Assembly: GCF_049446155.1 (NCBI RefSeq)
Contig: NZ_JBMSEE010000002.1
Span: 186,001-250,000, forward strand
DNA: 64,000 nucleotides
DNA from: Rivibacter sp049446155
GTDB lineage: Bacteria > Pseudomonadota > Gammaproteobacteria > Burkholderiales > Burkholderiaceae_C
Direction: 5' to 3'
Positions within the stretch are counted from its first letter, which is position 1; the number at the start of each line of letters is the position of its first letter. A model generated the notes under the pieces. The model saw only the letters and a list, made by a program, of their open reading frames with translations. It had not been told where the DNA came from and did no database searches. Made by a program: the position numbers and the translations under genes. Of the stretch, positions 1 to 8,208 are shown one piece after another.

Positions 1-284
1 GGCTTGCGGATCTCGGTGACGGTGTACTGGCCGCCGACCTTCTCGGCGTGGAACTTGACCTTGTCGCCGACCTGCAGCGTCTCGAGCACGGCCGGGTCCT
101 TGACGCGGTAGACCATCGTCATCGCGGGCATCTCCAGGTTCTTGATCTCGCCGTGCTTGAGCGTGATCTTGGCCTGCGCCTTGTCGATCTTGCGGACCTC
201 GCCGTCGGTGGTCTGGGCATGGGCGGCGATCGTGGCGGCCGCGAGCGCGGCCAGCGCGGCGAGCTTGCGTGCAATGCGGGTCAT
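1..284 (-). CDS. CusF-like periplasmic copper-binding protein (partial)
   Basis: The gene reads leftward from an ATG at 284 and runs off the window, so its C-terminus is missing. The first ~23 residues are a signal peptide: basic start, Ala/Leu-rich core, then an AHAQ cleavage region. The mature part resembles CusF and related copper-binding beta-barrels: an early Asp-Gly-Glu-Val-Arg-Lys-Ile strand, then LKHGEIKNLEMPAMTMVY, whose MPAMTM methionines match the CusF metal-binding segment. Family members carry Cu(I)/Ag(I) in the periplasm, usually beside a CusBA-type RND pump, which would lie to the left outside the window. The family call is good; the transport partner is not visible. Confidence 0.72.
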   Translation of the reverse strand, partial: MTRIARKLAALAALAAATIAAHAQTTDGEVRKIDKAQAKITLKHGEIKNLEMPAMTMVYRVKDPAVLETLQVGDKVKFHAEKVGGQYTVTEIRK

Positions 285-380
285 CGGGTCTCCCGGGAAG
301 CGCGGCGCGGCGCCGCGTCACCGGAGAGTCTAGTGGTCTCCCTACAATGAGCCGCAACCTGATCGCCGCCGAGACTTGCC

Positions 381-1292
381 ATGACCACCCCGCCCGACGC
401 TTCGCACGACCTGTCGCATGTCCAGCCGCGCGACAAGGCCGAGATCCTGGCCCAGGCGCTGCCGTACATCCGCCGGTTCCACGGCAAGACGCTGGTGATC
501 AAGTACGGCGGCAACGCGATGACGGATCCGGCGCTGCAGGCCGATTTCGCCGAGGACATCGTGCTGCTCAAGCTGGTCGGCATGAACCCGATCGTCGTGC
601 ACGGCGGCGGCCCGCAGATCGACGAGGCGCTGCAGCGCCTGGGCAAGAAGGGCACCTTCATCCAGGGCATGCGCGTGACCGATGAGGAAACCATGGAAGT
701 CGTCGAGTGGGTGCTCGGCGGCGAGGTGCAGCAAGACATCGTCGGGCTGATCAACGCCGCCGGCGGCAAGGCCGTGGGTCTGACGGGCCGCGACGGCGGG
801 CTGATCCGCGCGCGCAAGCTGAAGATGCTCGACAAGAGCGACCCCAAGATCGAGCACGACGTCGGCCAGGTCGGCGAGATCACGGCGATCGATCCCGCGG
901 TCGTGAAGGCGCTGCAGGACGACCAGTTCATTCCGGTCATCAGCCCGATCGGCTTCGGCGAGCGCAACGAGAGCTACAACATCAATGCCGACCTCGTCGC
1001 GAGCAAGCTCGCCGAGGTGCTCAAGGCCGAGAAGCTGATCCTCTTGACCAACACGCCGGGCGTGCTCGACAAGTCGGGCCAGCTGCTGACCAACCTGTCG
1101 GCGCGCGAGATCGACGAGCTGTTCGCCGACGGCACGATCTCCGGCGGCATGCTGCCCAAGATCAGCGGCGCGCTGGACGCGGCCAAGAGCGGTGTCAACG
1201 CGGTCCACATCATCGACGGCCGCGTCCCGCACGCGATGCTGCTGGAGATCCTGAGCGACCAGGCCTACGGCACGATGATCCGCTCCCATTGA
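381..1292 (+). CDS. argB: Acetylglutamate kinase
   Basis: This cytoplasmic enzyme phosphorylates N-acetylglutamate with ATP, the second step of arginine synthesis. The protein has 303 residues, normal for the family. It has the amino-acid kinase fold with the phosphate-binding VIKYGGNAM segment at about 39-47 (Lys41), the substrate loop HGGGPQ at 74-79, and the downstream RNESYNINAD and GMLPKI motifs. The start follows a GAG-containing leader with only a weak ribosome binding site. A TACAAT hexamer at 342-347 is a possible -10 element. The next gene begins 11 bases after the stop, so the two are probably cotranscribed. The N-terminal extension before the kinase core resembles that of other burkholderial ArgB proteins. 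Confidence 0.97.
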   Translation: MTTPPDASHDLSHVQPRDKAEILAQALPYIRRFHGKTLVIKYGGNAMTDPALQADFAEDIVLLKLVGMNPIVVHGGGPQIDEALQRLGKKGTFIQGMRVTDEETMEVVEWVLGGEVQQDIVGLINAAGGKAVGLTGRDGGLIRARKLKMLDKSDPKIEHDVGQVGEITAIDPAVVKALQDDQFIPVISPIGFGERNESYNINADLVASKLAEVLKAEKLILLTNTPGVLDKSGQLLTNLSAREIDELFADGTISGGMLPKISGALDAAKSGVNAVHIIDGRVPHAMLLEILSDQAYGTMIRSH

Positions 1293-1303
1293 CGTCTGTA
1301 TCG

Positions 1304-1969
1304 ATGGGCCCGCGCGCCTTCTTCTCCTGGAGCGGCGGTAAGGATTCGATGCTTGCCCTGCACCGCGCGCTCGATGCGGGCGTGCGCGTCGAGGCGCTGC
1401 TGGCGATGTTCGACGAATCGGGCGAGCGTTCGCGCTCGCACGCGATTTCGCCGGCGCTGATGCAGGCGCAGGCGCAAGCGCTGGGGCTGCCGCTCGTGAT
1501 GCGCCGCGCCGGCTGGGCCGACTACGAGGCGGTGTTCACCGAGCAGCTGCGCGCCTTCGCCGCGCAGGGCATCACGCATGGCGTGTTCGGCGACATCGAC
1601 TTGCAGCCGCATCGCGACTGGGAGGAGAAGGTTTGCGCGGCGGCCGGCATGACCGCATTGCTGCCGCTGTGGCACGGCGATCGCCGCACGCTGGTCGACG
1701 AGTTGCTTGCGCTCGGCTATCGCGCCCGTGTCGTCTGCGTCGACGCGCGCTTCCTTGACGCGCACTTCTGCGGCCGCGAGTTCGACGCCGCCTTCATCGC
1801 CGACCTGCCCGCGGCGGTCGATGCCTGCGGCGAGAACGGCGAATTCCACACCTTTGTGTTCGACGGCCCGCGTCTTGCACGGGCTGTCGAACACGAGGTC
1901 CGGGCGGTGCACGAGCTGCGTCCCGCCGCGCCGGCGCCCGGACACTTCTTCGTCGCCGAGCTGCGATGA
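1304..1969 (+). CDS. PP-loop ATP-binding protein, Dph6/diphthine-ammonia-ligase-like
   Basis: This 221-residue protein opens with a P-loop-like SGGKDS at residues 10-15, the pyrophosphatase (PP-loop) motif of ATP-dependent adenylating ligases. The remaining sequence, including GVFGDIDLQPHRDWEEK and the C-terminal CGENGEFHTFV, matches the family annotated as diphthine-ammonia ligase or 'ATP-binding protein' (DUF71). Bacteria do not make diphthamide, so the real substrate is unknown; the fold predicts amide or thiol formation through an adenylate. The start lies 11 bases after argB, and the stop overlaps the next gene by four bases (ATGA), so translational coupling is likely. Confidence 0.82.
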   Translation: MGPRAFFSWSGGKDSMLALHRALDAGVRVEALLAMFDESGERSRSHAISPALMQAQAQALGLPLVMRRAGWADYEAVFTEQLRAFAAQGITHGVFGDIDLQPHRDWEEKVCAAAGMTALLPLWHGDRRTLVDELLALGYRARVVCVDARFLDAHFCGREFDAAFIADLPAAVDACGENGEFHTFVFDGPRLARAVEHEVRAVHELRPAAPAPGHFFVAELR

Positions 1970-2667
1970 AGCCCGCAAGCCGGCGGGCCTGGCTGTTCGA
2001 TCTCGACAACACGCTGCACGACGCCTCGCACGCCGCGTTCGGCATGCTCGACCTGGCGATGAACGACTACATCGCGCGCGAACTCGCCGTCGAGCCGCAC
2101 GAGGCCGACCGCCTGCGCTTCCACTACTGGCGGCGCTACGGCGCCACGCTGCTGGGTTTGGAGCGCCACCACGGCATCCGCGCCGCCCACTTTTTGGAGC
2201 ACACGCATCGGCTGCCGGGGCTGGAGGAGCGCCTGCGCGGCAACGTTCGCGACCGCGTCGCATTGGGACAACTCCCGGGGCGCAAGTTCGTGCTGACCAA
2301 TGCGCCGGCCGCTTATGCTCGCCGCGTGCTGGGCGCCCTGGGCCTGGCCGGCTGCTTCGAGGCGGTGATCAGCATCGAGGACATGCGCATGTTCGGCGCC
2401 CTGCGGCCCAAGCCCGACGCCCGCATGCTGCGCATGATCCTGGCGCGGCTCAAGCTGCCGCCGGCGCGCACCGTGCTGGTCGAGGACACGCTCGGCCATC
2501 AACGGGCGGCGCGCGCCGTCGGGCTCGCGACGGTGTGGATGCAACGCTATCTGCGAAGCAATGCACACGGACCGGAAGTAGGCGCGCGCTTGCACCGCAG
2601 GCCGGCATATGTGTGTGCAAGAATCTCTTCGCTTCAATCGTTACGAGCCGTGCGACTGCATGTCTGA
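1966..2667 (+). CDS. HAD-family pyrimidine 5'-nucleotidase-like hydrolase
   Basis: A haloacid-dehalogenase phosphatase of 233 residues. Motif I is FDLDNT with nucleophile Asp12 and general acid Asp14, motif II is LTNA at 110-113, motif III uses Lys149 (RPKP), and motif IV is VEDTL near 172-176. The pattern matches the bacterial pyrimidine 5'-nucleotidase (SDT1/PPN1-like) group, which dephosphorylates UMP or CMP and sometimes pyridoxal phosphate. The start overlaps the previous stop (ATGA). The 3' end overlaps the preferred slmA start by 8 bases, and this gene-pair arrangement is common in the order. Substrate specificity is inferred from the family only. Confidence 0.83.
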   Translation: MKPASRRAWLFDLDNTLHDASHAAFGMLDLAMNDYIARELAVEPHEADRLRFHYWRRYGATLLGLERHHGIRAAHFLEHTHRLPGLEERLRGNVRDRVALGQLPGRKFVLTNAPAAYARRVLGALGLAGCFEAVISIEDMRMFGALRPKPDARMLRMILARLKLPPARTVLVEDTLGHQRAARAVGLATVWMQRYLRSNAHGPEVGARLHRRPAYVCARISSLQSLRAVRLHV

Positions 2668-3313
2668 CCTGCCTGTTTCCGCGCCACAAGCGCCCACCGA
2701 CACGCCGGCTGAAGCCGACGGCCCCGCGGGGCGCAAGCGCCCGAAGCCGGGCGAGCGGCGCATCCAGATCCTGCAGACCCTGGCCTCGATGCTCGAGCAG
2801 CCGGGCGCCGAGCGCATCACCACCGCGGCGCTGGCCGCCAAGCTCGACGTCAGCGAAGCCGCGCTGTATCGCCACTTCGCCAGCAAGGCCCAGATGTTCG
2901 AGGGCCTGATCGATTTCATCGAGTCCAGCGTCTTCACGCTGGTCAATCAGATCGCCGAGCGCGAGGGCGACGGCCGCGACGCCGCCGCGCGCATGCTGGC
3001 CGTGCTGCTGCAGTTCGGCGAGAAGAACCCGGGCATGGTGCGGGTGATGGTGGGCGACGCGCTGGTGTTCGAGCACGAGCGCCTCAACGCCCGCATGAGC
3101 CAGTTCTTCGACCGGCTCGAATCGCAGTTCCGCCAGTCGCTGCGAGCCGCCGCCGACGCCGCCGGCTCGTCGACGCCCACCGTCGACGCGAACGCCCAGG
3201 CCTCGGTGCTGGTGAGCTTTGCGATCGGCCGCCTGCAGCGCTACGCGCGCTCGGGCTTCAAGCGCAGCCCGACCGAGCATCTCGACGCCGCGCTGCGCCA
3301 GCTGACGGCCTGA
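2660..3313 (+). CDS. slmA: Nucleoid occlusion factor SlmA (TetR family)
   Basis: SlmA binds specific DNA sites over the nucleoid and blocks FtsZ assembly there, so that septa do not form across chromosomes. The 217-residue protein has a TetR-type N-terminal helix-turn-helix (ITTAALAAKLDVSEAALYRHF, roughly residues 53-75) and a C-terminal domain with the SlmA-like FEKNPG/VRVMVGDALVFEHERLNARMSQFFDRLE pattern. I chose the ATG at 2660 because it gives the usual MSDLP start after a Pro-rich leader. An in-frame ATG at 2609 would add 17 residues and overlap the upstream gene further. The short gap to the next gene suggests cotranscription. Confidence 0.92.
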   Translation: MSDLPVSAPQAPTDTPAEADGPAGRKRPKPGERRIQILQTLASMLEQPGAERITTAALAAKLDVSEAALYRHFASKAQMFEGLIDFIESSVFTLVNQIAEREGDGRDAAARMLAVLLQFGEKNPGMVRVMVGDALVFEHERLNARMSQFFDRLESQFRQSLRAAADAAGSSTPTVDANAQASVLVSFAIGRLQRYARSGFKRSPTEHLDAALRQLTA

Positions 3314-3325
3314 GGGCGATTCACG

Positions 3326-3982
3326 ATGCGCGGCGAACTCGTGATCGAGGTCGCCGGCGAGCGGCTCGCGCTGCTGCCGCACAAGGCGGCCTGGCTGCCG
3401 GCGCACGAGACGCTGTTCGTCGCCGACGTTCACGTCGGCAAGGCGCGCAGCTTCCGCACGCTGGGCGTGCCGGTGCCGCACGGCACGACGAGCGAGACCT
3501 TGTGCGCGCTGTCGGCGCTGATCGAAGACAAACGTGCGCGCCGCGTCGTCTTCCTTGGCGATTTCCTTCACTCCGCGCATGCGCACGCGCCAGCCACGCT
3601 GCAGGCGCTGTCCGAATGGCGCGCCCGCCACCGGGCCGTCGATCTGACGCTGGTGCGCGGCAATCACGACGAGCGTGCCGGCGATCCGCCCGCCGGTCTT
3701 GGCATCGAGACGGTCGACGAGCCTTTTGCGCTGGGCGCGCTGGCGCTGTGTCACCACCCGCGTGACCGTCTGAACGGCTATGTGCTCGCGGGCCATGAGC
3801 ATCCGTGCGTCTCGATCGGCAATGGCATCGACCGCGTCCGGCTGCCGTGCTTTCGTTTCGACGAACGGGTCGGCGTGCTGCCGGCCTTCGGCGCCTTCAC
3901 CGGCATGCACGCGGTTCGGCGCGAGCCGCAGCGGCGGCTGTTCGCGGTGGTCGAGGGCGAGCGCGTGATCGAGCTGCGCTGA
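3326..3982 (+). CDS. PdeM-type metallophosphoesterase (ligase-associated family)
   Basis: A calcineurin-like phosphoesterase of 218 residues with the full metal-ligand set: DVH at 34-36, GDFLH at 78-82, GNHDE at 112-116 and GHEHP at 156-160. The sequence matches the family called 'ligase-associated DNA damage response endonuclease PdeM'. Elsewhere PdeM sits with an ATP-dependent DNA ligase, an Lhr-like helicase and an MBL-fold exonuclease. None of these is present here, so this is a standalone copy. It starts 12 bases after slmA. The enzymatic class is secure; a DNA-repair role in this organism is inferred only. Confidence 0.85.
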   Translation: MRGELVIEVAGERLALLPHKAAWLPAHETLFVADVHVGKARSFRTLGVPVPHGTTSETLCALSALIEDKRARRVVFLGDFLHSAHAHAPATLQALSEWRARHRAVDLTLVRGNHDERAGDPPAGLGIETVDEPFALGALALCHHPRDRLNGYVLAGHEHPCVSIGNGIDRVRLPCFRFDERVGVLPAFGAFTGMHAVRREPQRRLFAVVEGERVIELR

Positions 3983-4020
3983 GCCGTCGACGGCATCGAC
4001 GCGTCGCTACACTGCGCGCG

Positions 4021-4896
4021 ATGCCTGCGACCCTCGACGATCTCCTCGCGCGCGCCGACGCGCTGCTGGCCCGCCTCGACGGCTGGTTGCCCCATCCGCC
4101 GCAGGCGCCCGACTGGTCCGCCGCGGTGGCGTTTCGCTACCGCAAGCGCTCGGCCGGCGCGGCGGTGATCGAGCCGGTCGGGCGGCTTGCGGCGATCACG
4201 CTGGCCGACTTGAAGGAGATCGACGCGCAGAAGGAACGCCTAGCGCGCAACCTCGAGCAGTTCGTCGCCGGCCGTCCGGCAAACAACGTGCTGCTGACCG
4301 GCGCGCGCGGCACCGGCAAGTCGTCGCTGGTGCGTGCCTGCCTGAACGCCTTCGCGGCGCGCGGTCTGCGCCTGATCGAAGTCGACAAGGCCGATCTCGT
4401 GGACCTGCCCGACATCGTCGCGCTTGTCGCCTCGCGGCCGGAGCGCTTCATCGTGTATTGCGACGACCTCAGCTTCGACGAGGGCGAGCGCGGCTACAAG
4501 GAGCTGAAGTCGGTGCTCGACGGCTCGGTCGCCTCGACCGGCGACAACGTGCTGATCGTCGCGACCTCGAACCGCCGCCACCTGCTGCCCGAGTACATGC
4601 GCGACAACCTGAGCGTCACGCATACCGATGACGGCGAGGTGCATCCCGGCGAGGTGATCGAGGAGAAGATCTCGCTGTCCGAGCGCTTCGGCCTGTGGAT
4701 CAGCTTCTACCCGTTCAGCCAGCGCGAGTACCTTGCCATCGTCGCGCAGTGGCTGCGCCACTTCGGGCTCGACGACGCGGCCATCGCCAAGGCCGAACCC
4801 GAGGCGCTGGTCTGGGCGCTGGAGCGCGGCTCGCGCTCGGGCCGCGTGGCCTACCAGTTCGCCCGCGACCGCGCGGGCAGGACGGACGCGGCATGA
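4021..4896 (+). CDS. DUF815 family AAA-type ATPase
   Basis: A 291-residue P-loop ATPase. Walker A is GARGTGKSS at 94-102 and Walker B is FIVYCDDLSF around 143-152. An ATSNRRHLLPE segment follows as a sensor-1-like strand. The protein is typical of DUF815, which is related to IstB/DnaC-like AAA proteins; its function is unknown. The ATG at 4021 is preferred because the family begins near LDDLLARADALLARLD; the frame stays open further upstream but inside pdeM. The stop overlaps the following NUDIX gene by four bases (ATGA). This coupling is the only functional clue from context. Confidence 0.85.
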   Translation: MPATLDDLLARADALLARLDGWLPHPPQAPDWSAAVAFRYRKRSAGAAVIEPVGRLAAITLADLKEIDAQKERLARNLEQFVAGRPANNVLLTGARGTGKSSLVRACLNAFAARGLRLIEVDKADLVDLPDIVALVASRPERFIVYCDDLSFDEGERGYKELKSVLDGSVASTGDNVLIVATSNRRHLLPEYMRDNLSVTHTDDGEVHPGEVIEEKISLSERFGLWISFYPFSQREYLAIVAQWLRHFGLDDAAIAKAEPEALVWALERGSRSGRVAYQFARDRAGRTDAA

Positions 4897-5327
4897 GCGC
4901 AGGCGGCGAACGCACACCGGTCGACGTGGCGGTCGGCGTGCTGATCGACGGAGACGATCGTTTCCTGCTCACCTCGCGGCCGGTCGGCAAGGTCTACGAA
5001 GGCTATTGGGAGTTCCCTGGCGGCAAGCTGGAGCCCGGCGAGACAGTCGAGCGGGCCTTGCGCCGCGAGCTGCACGAGGAGCTCGGCATCACGATCGGCG
5101 ATGCGCAGCCCTGGCAGGTGGAGATCGTCGATTACCCGCATGCGCGCGTGCGGCTGCACTTCTGCAAGGTGCGCCGCTGGAGCGGCGAGTTCGAGATGCG
5201 CGAGGGCCAGTCGATGAGTTGGCAGCAACTGCCGGTTCAGGAACGGCCGGTGTTGCCCGGAACGCTGCCCGTGCTGCGCTGGCTGGCCGAGGAACGCGGC
5301 CACGAGGGGCCGACGCACAGGGAGTGA
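4893..5327 (+). CDS. mutT: MutT-type NUDIX hydrolase (8-oxo-dGTP diphosphatase-like)
   Basis: A 144-residue NUDIX enzyme. The Nudix box GGKLEPGETVERALRRELHEELGI lies at about 43-66 and contains all expected catalytic Glu residues. The GYWEFPGGK entry and the C-terminal LPVLRWLAEE tail are those of MutT, which removes 8-oxo-dGTP from the nucleotide pool and so prevents A:T to C:G transversions. It overlaps the DUF815 ATPase gene by four bases. In other genomes MutT can be fused to a thiamine-phosphate synthase-like domain; here it is single-domain. Other NUDIX substrates cannot be excluded. Confidence 0.85.
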   Translation: MSAGGERTPVDVAVGVLIDGDDRFLLTSRPVGKVYEGYWEFPGGKLEPGETVERALRRELHEELGITIGDAQPWQVEIVDYPHARVRLHFCKVRRWSGEFEMREGQSMSWQQLPVQERPVLPGTLPVLRWLAEERGHEGPTHRE

Positions 5328-5346
5328 TGCGCGCCCGCAGCGAGGC

Positions 5347-5568
5347 TCAGCGCGCGAGACCGCCGTCTTCGCCCAGGCCGCCGAACGCCGAGGGCAGCTC
5401 GTCGAGTTCCTCGACCTGAAGGCCCCGCCGCAGTTCCCAGGAGGAGTCGAACCAGCTTTCGCGGACGCCGGCGGTGCCGGCATCGCTGCGTGCCAAGGGC
5501 GCCTGCGGCGAGACGCTGGCCGACCACGGCCATGCATCGTCTTGCTTCACCACGTTCTTCTGCGCCAT
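5347..5568 (-). CDS. Small hypothetical protein (73 residues)
   Basis: A short leftward gene directly downstream of yacG and convergent with mutT. The predicted protein starts MAQKNVVKQDDAWPW and contains an ESWFDSSWELRRGLQV segment with no cysteines, signal peptide or membrane segment. I do not recognise a domain; similar short proteins appear to occur in related Burkholderiales, but I cannot verify that here. The start is the ATG at 5568, preceded by a GGAG-rich stretch (GGAAGTCGGAG); the reading frame continues upstream without a better start. It may be translated from the yacG transcript. Confidence 0.55.
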   Translation of the reverse strand: MAQKNVVKQDDAWPWSASVSPQAPLARSDAGTAGVRESWFDSSWELRRGLQVEELDELPSAFGGLGEDGGLAR

Positions 5569-5683
5569 CTCCGACTTCCCTCCGGCGCGGCAATGATCAC
5601 CGCGCCACTGCTGAGGCCGAAGTGTCGTCGCGCAGCGAAGCAAGGGCCATCCCTTGCTGAAGGGGCCTGGCCCTTGGGGCTGC

Positions 5684-5896
5684 TCAGTGCTCGGCGGGCG
5701 GGAGCTGCTCGGCGCCGCCGACGTCGTCGGCTTCGCGGCTGCCGACACGGTAGTTCTCGCTGGCCCATGCGCCCAGGTCGTGCTGCCGGCAGCGCTCGCT
5801 GCAGAACGGTCGGAACGGATTCTCGGGCGCGAACAGCGCGGGTTGTCCGCAGGCCGGGCACGGCACCTGGCGCCGCGAAGGCGAGGGAGCGCTCAC
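5684..5896 (-). CDS. yacG: DNA gyrase inhibitor YacG
   Basis: A 70-residue zinc-finger protein. Four cysteines form the YacG knuckles: Cys13 and Cys16 (CPAC), then Cys32 and Cys36 (CSERC), followed by the conserved DLGAWASENYRV segment. YacG binds the GyrB C-terminal region and inhibits supercoiling. The start is a GTG at 5896 whose GTGA overlaps the zapD stop, so the two genes look translationally coupled. This zapD-yacG pairing next to coaE is the normal arrangement in proteobacteria. Confidence 0.9.
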   Translation of the reverse strand: MSAPSPSRRQVPCPACGQPALFAPENPFRPFCSERCRQHDLGAWASENYRVGSREADDVGGAEQLPPAEH

Positions 5897-6648
5897 GAGC
5901 ACAGCGTCAGCTCGAGGCTGGCGTCCTCCGTGGCGGGCCTGAGACGGCCTTCGGCGTCGGCGCGCATCAGGCGGATCGACACCATCAGGCGATGGCCGCT
6001 GATCTCCGGCACCAGGCGCTGTTCGGCCGGCAGGCGCACGCGCAGCAAGTGGAAGCTGCGTCCGGCCGGCAAGCTTTGCTGGTACTGGCCGCCGCTGGCC
6101 ACGACCATGTGCGGATGGCCAGATTCGCGCAGCAGCGCGAGCAGCAGCGTCAGCGCGTCGGCCAGCGGTGTCAGCGTCGAGATCCAGCGCTGGAGATCGG
6201 CCTGGCGCTGCGCGACGTCCTCGTGCTGCCAGGCGTAGTAGCCGGGCAGGTCGAACTCGCATGTGCCGCCGGGAATGCTGATGCGGCTGCGAATGCCCAT
6301 CAGCCACTCGTTCGTCGTCAGCGCCTGGCCGGCCTTGCCCGGCAGCGCGTTGAGCGCGTGGAAGGCGACGTCGATGCGGCCGATCACGTCGTCCAGGGCG
6401 GCCTCGGAGATGGCCGGGTTGCCGCGATAGTGCGCGAACTGCGCCTTGTGCCGCTCGAGCTCCTTGAGCAGATCGCTCTTGAGATCGGCGCGCGAGGCGA
6501 CATCCATGACCTCGAAGATCGTCGCCAGCGCGTAGTGGTGGTCGATCGGGCTTTCGCGCAGCACCAGGACCGCGAGGCGATCGAACAGATGCTCGAGACG
6601 CAGCATCGTGCGGATGCTCTCGTTGAACGGGTATTCGTACAGGATCAA
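5893..6648 (-). CDS. zapD: Cell division protein ZapD
   Basis: ZapD cross-links FtsZ protofilaments and stabilises the Z-ring. The 251-residue protein has the family's opening ILYEYPFNESIRTMLRLEHLFDR, the GNPAISEAALDDVI helix and the C-terminal FHLLRVRLPA...SGHRLMVSIRLM strands. Length matches E. coli ZapD closely. The gene lies between coaE and yacG, overlapping the latter by four bases. The coaE stop precedes the start by 68 bases, and no convincing promoter is seen in that gap. Confidence 0.95.
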   Translation of the reverse strand: MILYEYPFNESIRTMLRLEHLFDRLAVLVLRESPIDHHYALATIFEVMDVASRADLKSDLLKELERHKAQFAHYRGNPAISEAALDDVIGRIDVAFHALNALPGKAGQALTTNEWLMGIRSRISIPGGTCEFDLPGYYAWQHEDVAQRQADLQRWISTLTPLADALTLLLALLRESGHPHMVVASGGQYQQSLPAGRSFHLLRVRLPAEQRLVPEISGHRLMVSIRLMRADAEGRLRPATEDASLELTLCS

Positions 6649-6716
6649 GACAGCGCCTCACGCCCGCGGATGCACGCGGTGCGGTCATTGTTCCATACGC
6701 TCAGGACGTGGAGGCT

Positions 6717-7319
6717 TCAGCCGCTGCACCAGAGCGCCCAGAGGCGGTCCACGTCGGCATGCAAGCGCGCGAGGTCGTCGTGGCTGTTGTCGATGACGGC
6801 ATCGGCGGCGGCGCGTCGTCGCTCGCGCGGCGCTTGCTGCTCGATGACGCGCTGCACGGCTTCGGGCAGCCAACCCGAGCGGCGTACCACGCGCTCGATC
6901 TGCAGCGCTTGCGGACAGTCGACAAGCAGCACGCGCTGCACGCGCGCGCGCCAGTGCTGCGATTCGACCAGCAGCGGCACGTCGAACAGCACCGGCTGAC
7001 CGGGGCCGGTCTGCCGGGCTTGCGCCTGGGCCTCGATGCCGATCAGGGGGTGCAGCACGGCCTCGAGACGCCGGCGCGCGCTGCGATCGGTGAAGGCCAA
7101 CTGGCGCATCCGTTCGCGATCGAGTGCGCCATCGGCGCCGATGGCCTCGGCGCCGAACTCGTGCCGCAGCGCGTCGATCGCCGCGCCGTGCGGGGCCGTC
7201 AAGGCGCGGGCAATCGCATCGGTGTCGACGACGTGTGCGCCGAGCGCCTGCCAGCGCGCCGCCACGGTGCTCTTGCCGCTGCCGATGCCTCCCGTGAGGC
7301 CGATGCGCGTCAGCCGCAT
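6717..7319 (-). CDS. coaE: Dephospho-CoA kinase
   Basis: Catalyses the last step of coenzyme A synthesis, ATP-dependent phosphorylation of the 3'-hydroxyl of dephospho-CoA. The 200-residue protein begins with the P-loop GLTGGIGSGKST at 7-18, and shows the DTDAIAR segment and the later VVRRSGW helix typical of CoaE. It starts 13 bases after pilD ends. The pilD-coaE-zapD-yacG string on the minus strand is a conserved proteobacterial arrangement and is probably one transcript with the pilus genes upstream. Confidence 0.95.
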   Translation of the reverse strand: MRLTRIGLTGGIGSGKSTVAARWQALGAHVVDTDAIARALTAPHGAAIDALRHEFGAEAIGADGALDRERMRQLAFTDRSARRRLEAVLHPLIGIEAQAQARQTGPGQPVLFDVPLLVESQHWRARVQRVLLVDCPQALQIERVVRRSGWLPEAVQRVIEQQAPRERRRAAADAVIDNSHDDLARLHADVDRLWALWCSG

Positions 7320-7332
7320 CGAAGGCCGATCC

Positions 7333-8187
7333 TCAGGCCCAGCCGAGCCAGTCGAGCACGCGATTGGAGCCGGCGAACAGCACCACCAGGCCGGACCCCG
7401 CGAGGAACGGGCCGAACGGCACGAAGCGGCCCTCGCGCAAGGCGCCCGACAGCTTCATCGCGATGCCGACCACCGCGCCGATCAAGGACGCGCCGAGCAC
7501 GATCGGCAGCAGCATCGGCCAGCCGAGCCAGGCACCGAGCGCGGCCAGAAGCTTGAAGTCGCCAGCGCCCATGCCTTCCTTGCCCGTGGCGAGCTTGAAC
7601 AGCCAGTAGACCGACCACAAGGCCAGGTAGCCGGCGACGGCGCCCCACAGCGCGCTCGTCAGCGGAATGGTCCAGCCCATGGCCGCGGCGATCAGGCCGG
7701 CCCAGAGCAGCGGCTGGGTCAGGCTGTCGGGCAGCAAGGTGGTGTCCCAGTCGATGCCCGACAGCGCGATCAGGAAGGCCACGAACAGGGCCCACGCCAG
7801 CGCTGCCGGCTGGCCGCCGAAGCGCCAGGCCAGCCCGGCGAATAGCAAGCCGGTGACCAGTTCGACGAGCGGGTAGCGCGCGGAGATCCGCGTCTTGCAG
7901 GCCGAACATTTGCCGCCAAGGCGCAGCCAGCCGAGCACGGGGATGTTTTCGTGCCAGCGGATGCGGTGGCCGCAGTGAGGGCAGCGTGAGGCCGGCTTCA
8001 GCAAGGAAAGTGGCGCGCCCGCATCGGGCGCGTCAAGGCCGAGGATCTCGGCGCCTTCGAGCTTCCAGGCGCGCTCCATCATCAGCGGCAGCCGGTGGAT
8101 GACGACGTTCAGGAAGCTTCCGATGCACAGGCCGATCAGGCCCAGGCCGACGGGCGACAGCAAGGCGCCCAGGGCGTCAGGACTCAT
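7333..8187 (-). CDS. pilD: Type IV prepilin leader peptidase / N-methyltransferase
   Basis: An integral membrane aspartyl protease that cleaves prepilin leaders and methylates the new N-terminus. The 284-residue protein has the FLNVVIHRLP entry, the cytoplasmic zinc site with two CxxC pairs (Cys69/72 and Cys94/97), and both catalytic motifs: GIDWDTTLLPD (first Asp near 146) and GMGAGDFKLLAALGAWLGW. Around seven hydrophobic segments follow the zinc domain. It is 21 bases downstream of pilC and belongs to the same pilB-C-D unit, so it serves type IV pili and possibly type II secretion. Confidence 0.95.
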   Translation of the reverse strand: MSPDALGALLSPVGLGLIGLCIGSFLNVVIHRLPLMMERAWKLEGAEILGLDAPDAGAPLSLLKPASRCPHCGHRIRWHENIPVLGWLRLGGKCSACKTRISARYPLVELVTGLLFAGLAWRFGGQPAALAWALFVAFLIALSGIDWDTTLLPDSLTQPLLWAGLIAAAMGWTIPLTSALWGAVAGYLALWSVYWLFKLATGKEGMGAGDFKLLAALGAWLGWPMLLPIVLGASLIGAVVGIAMKLSGALREGRFVPFGPFLAGSGLVVLFAGSNRVLDWLGWA

Positions 8188-8208
8188 TCGCAGGCGAAAC
8201 GCTGGTGA

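Noticed and set aside
5542..6999. 485-codon plus-strand frame over yacG, zapD and coaE
   Set aside because: Antisense shadow of three well-supported genes.
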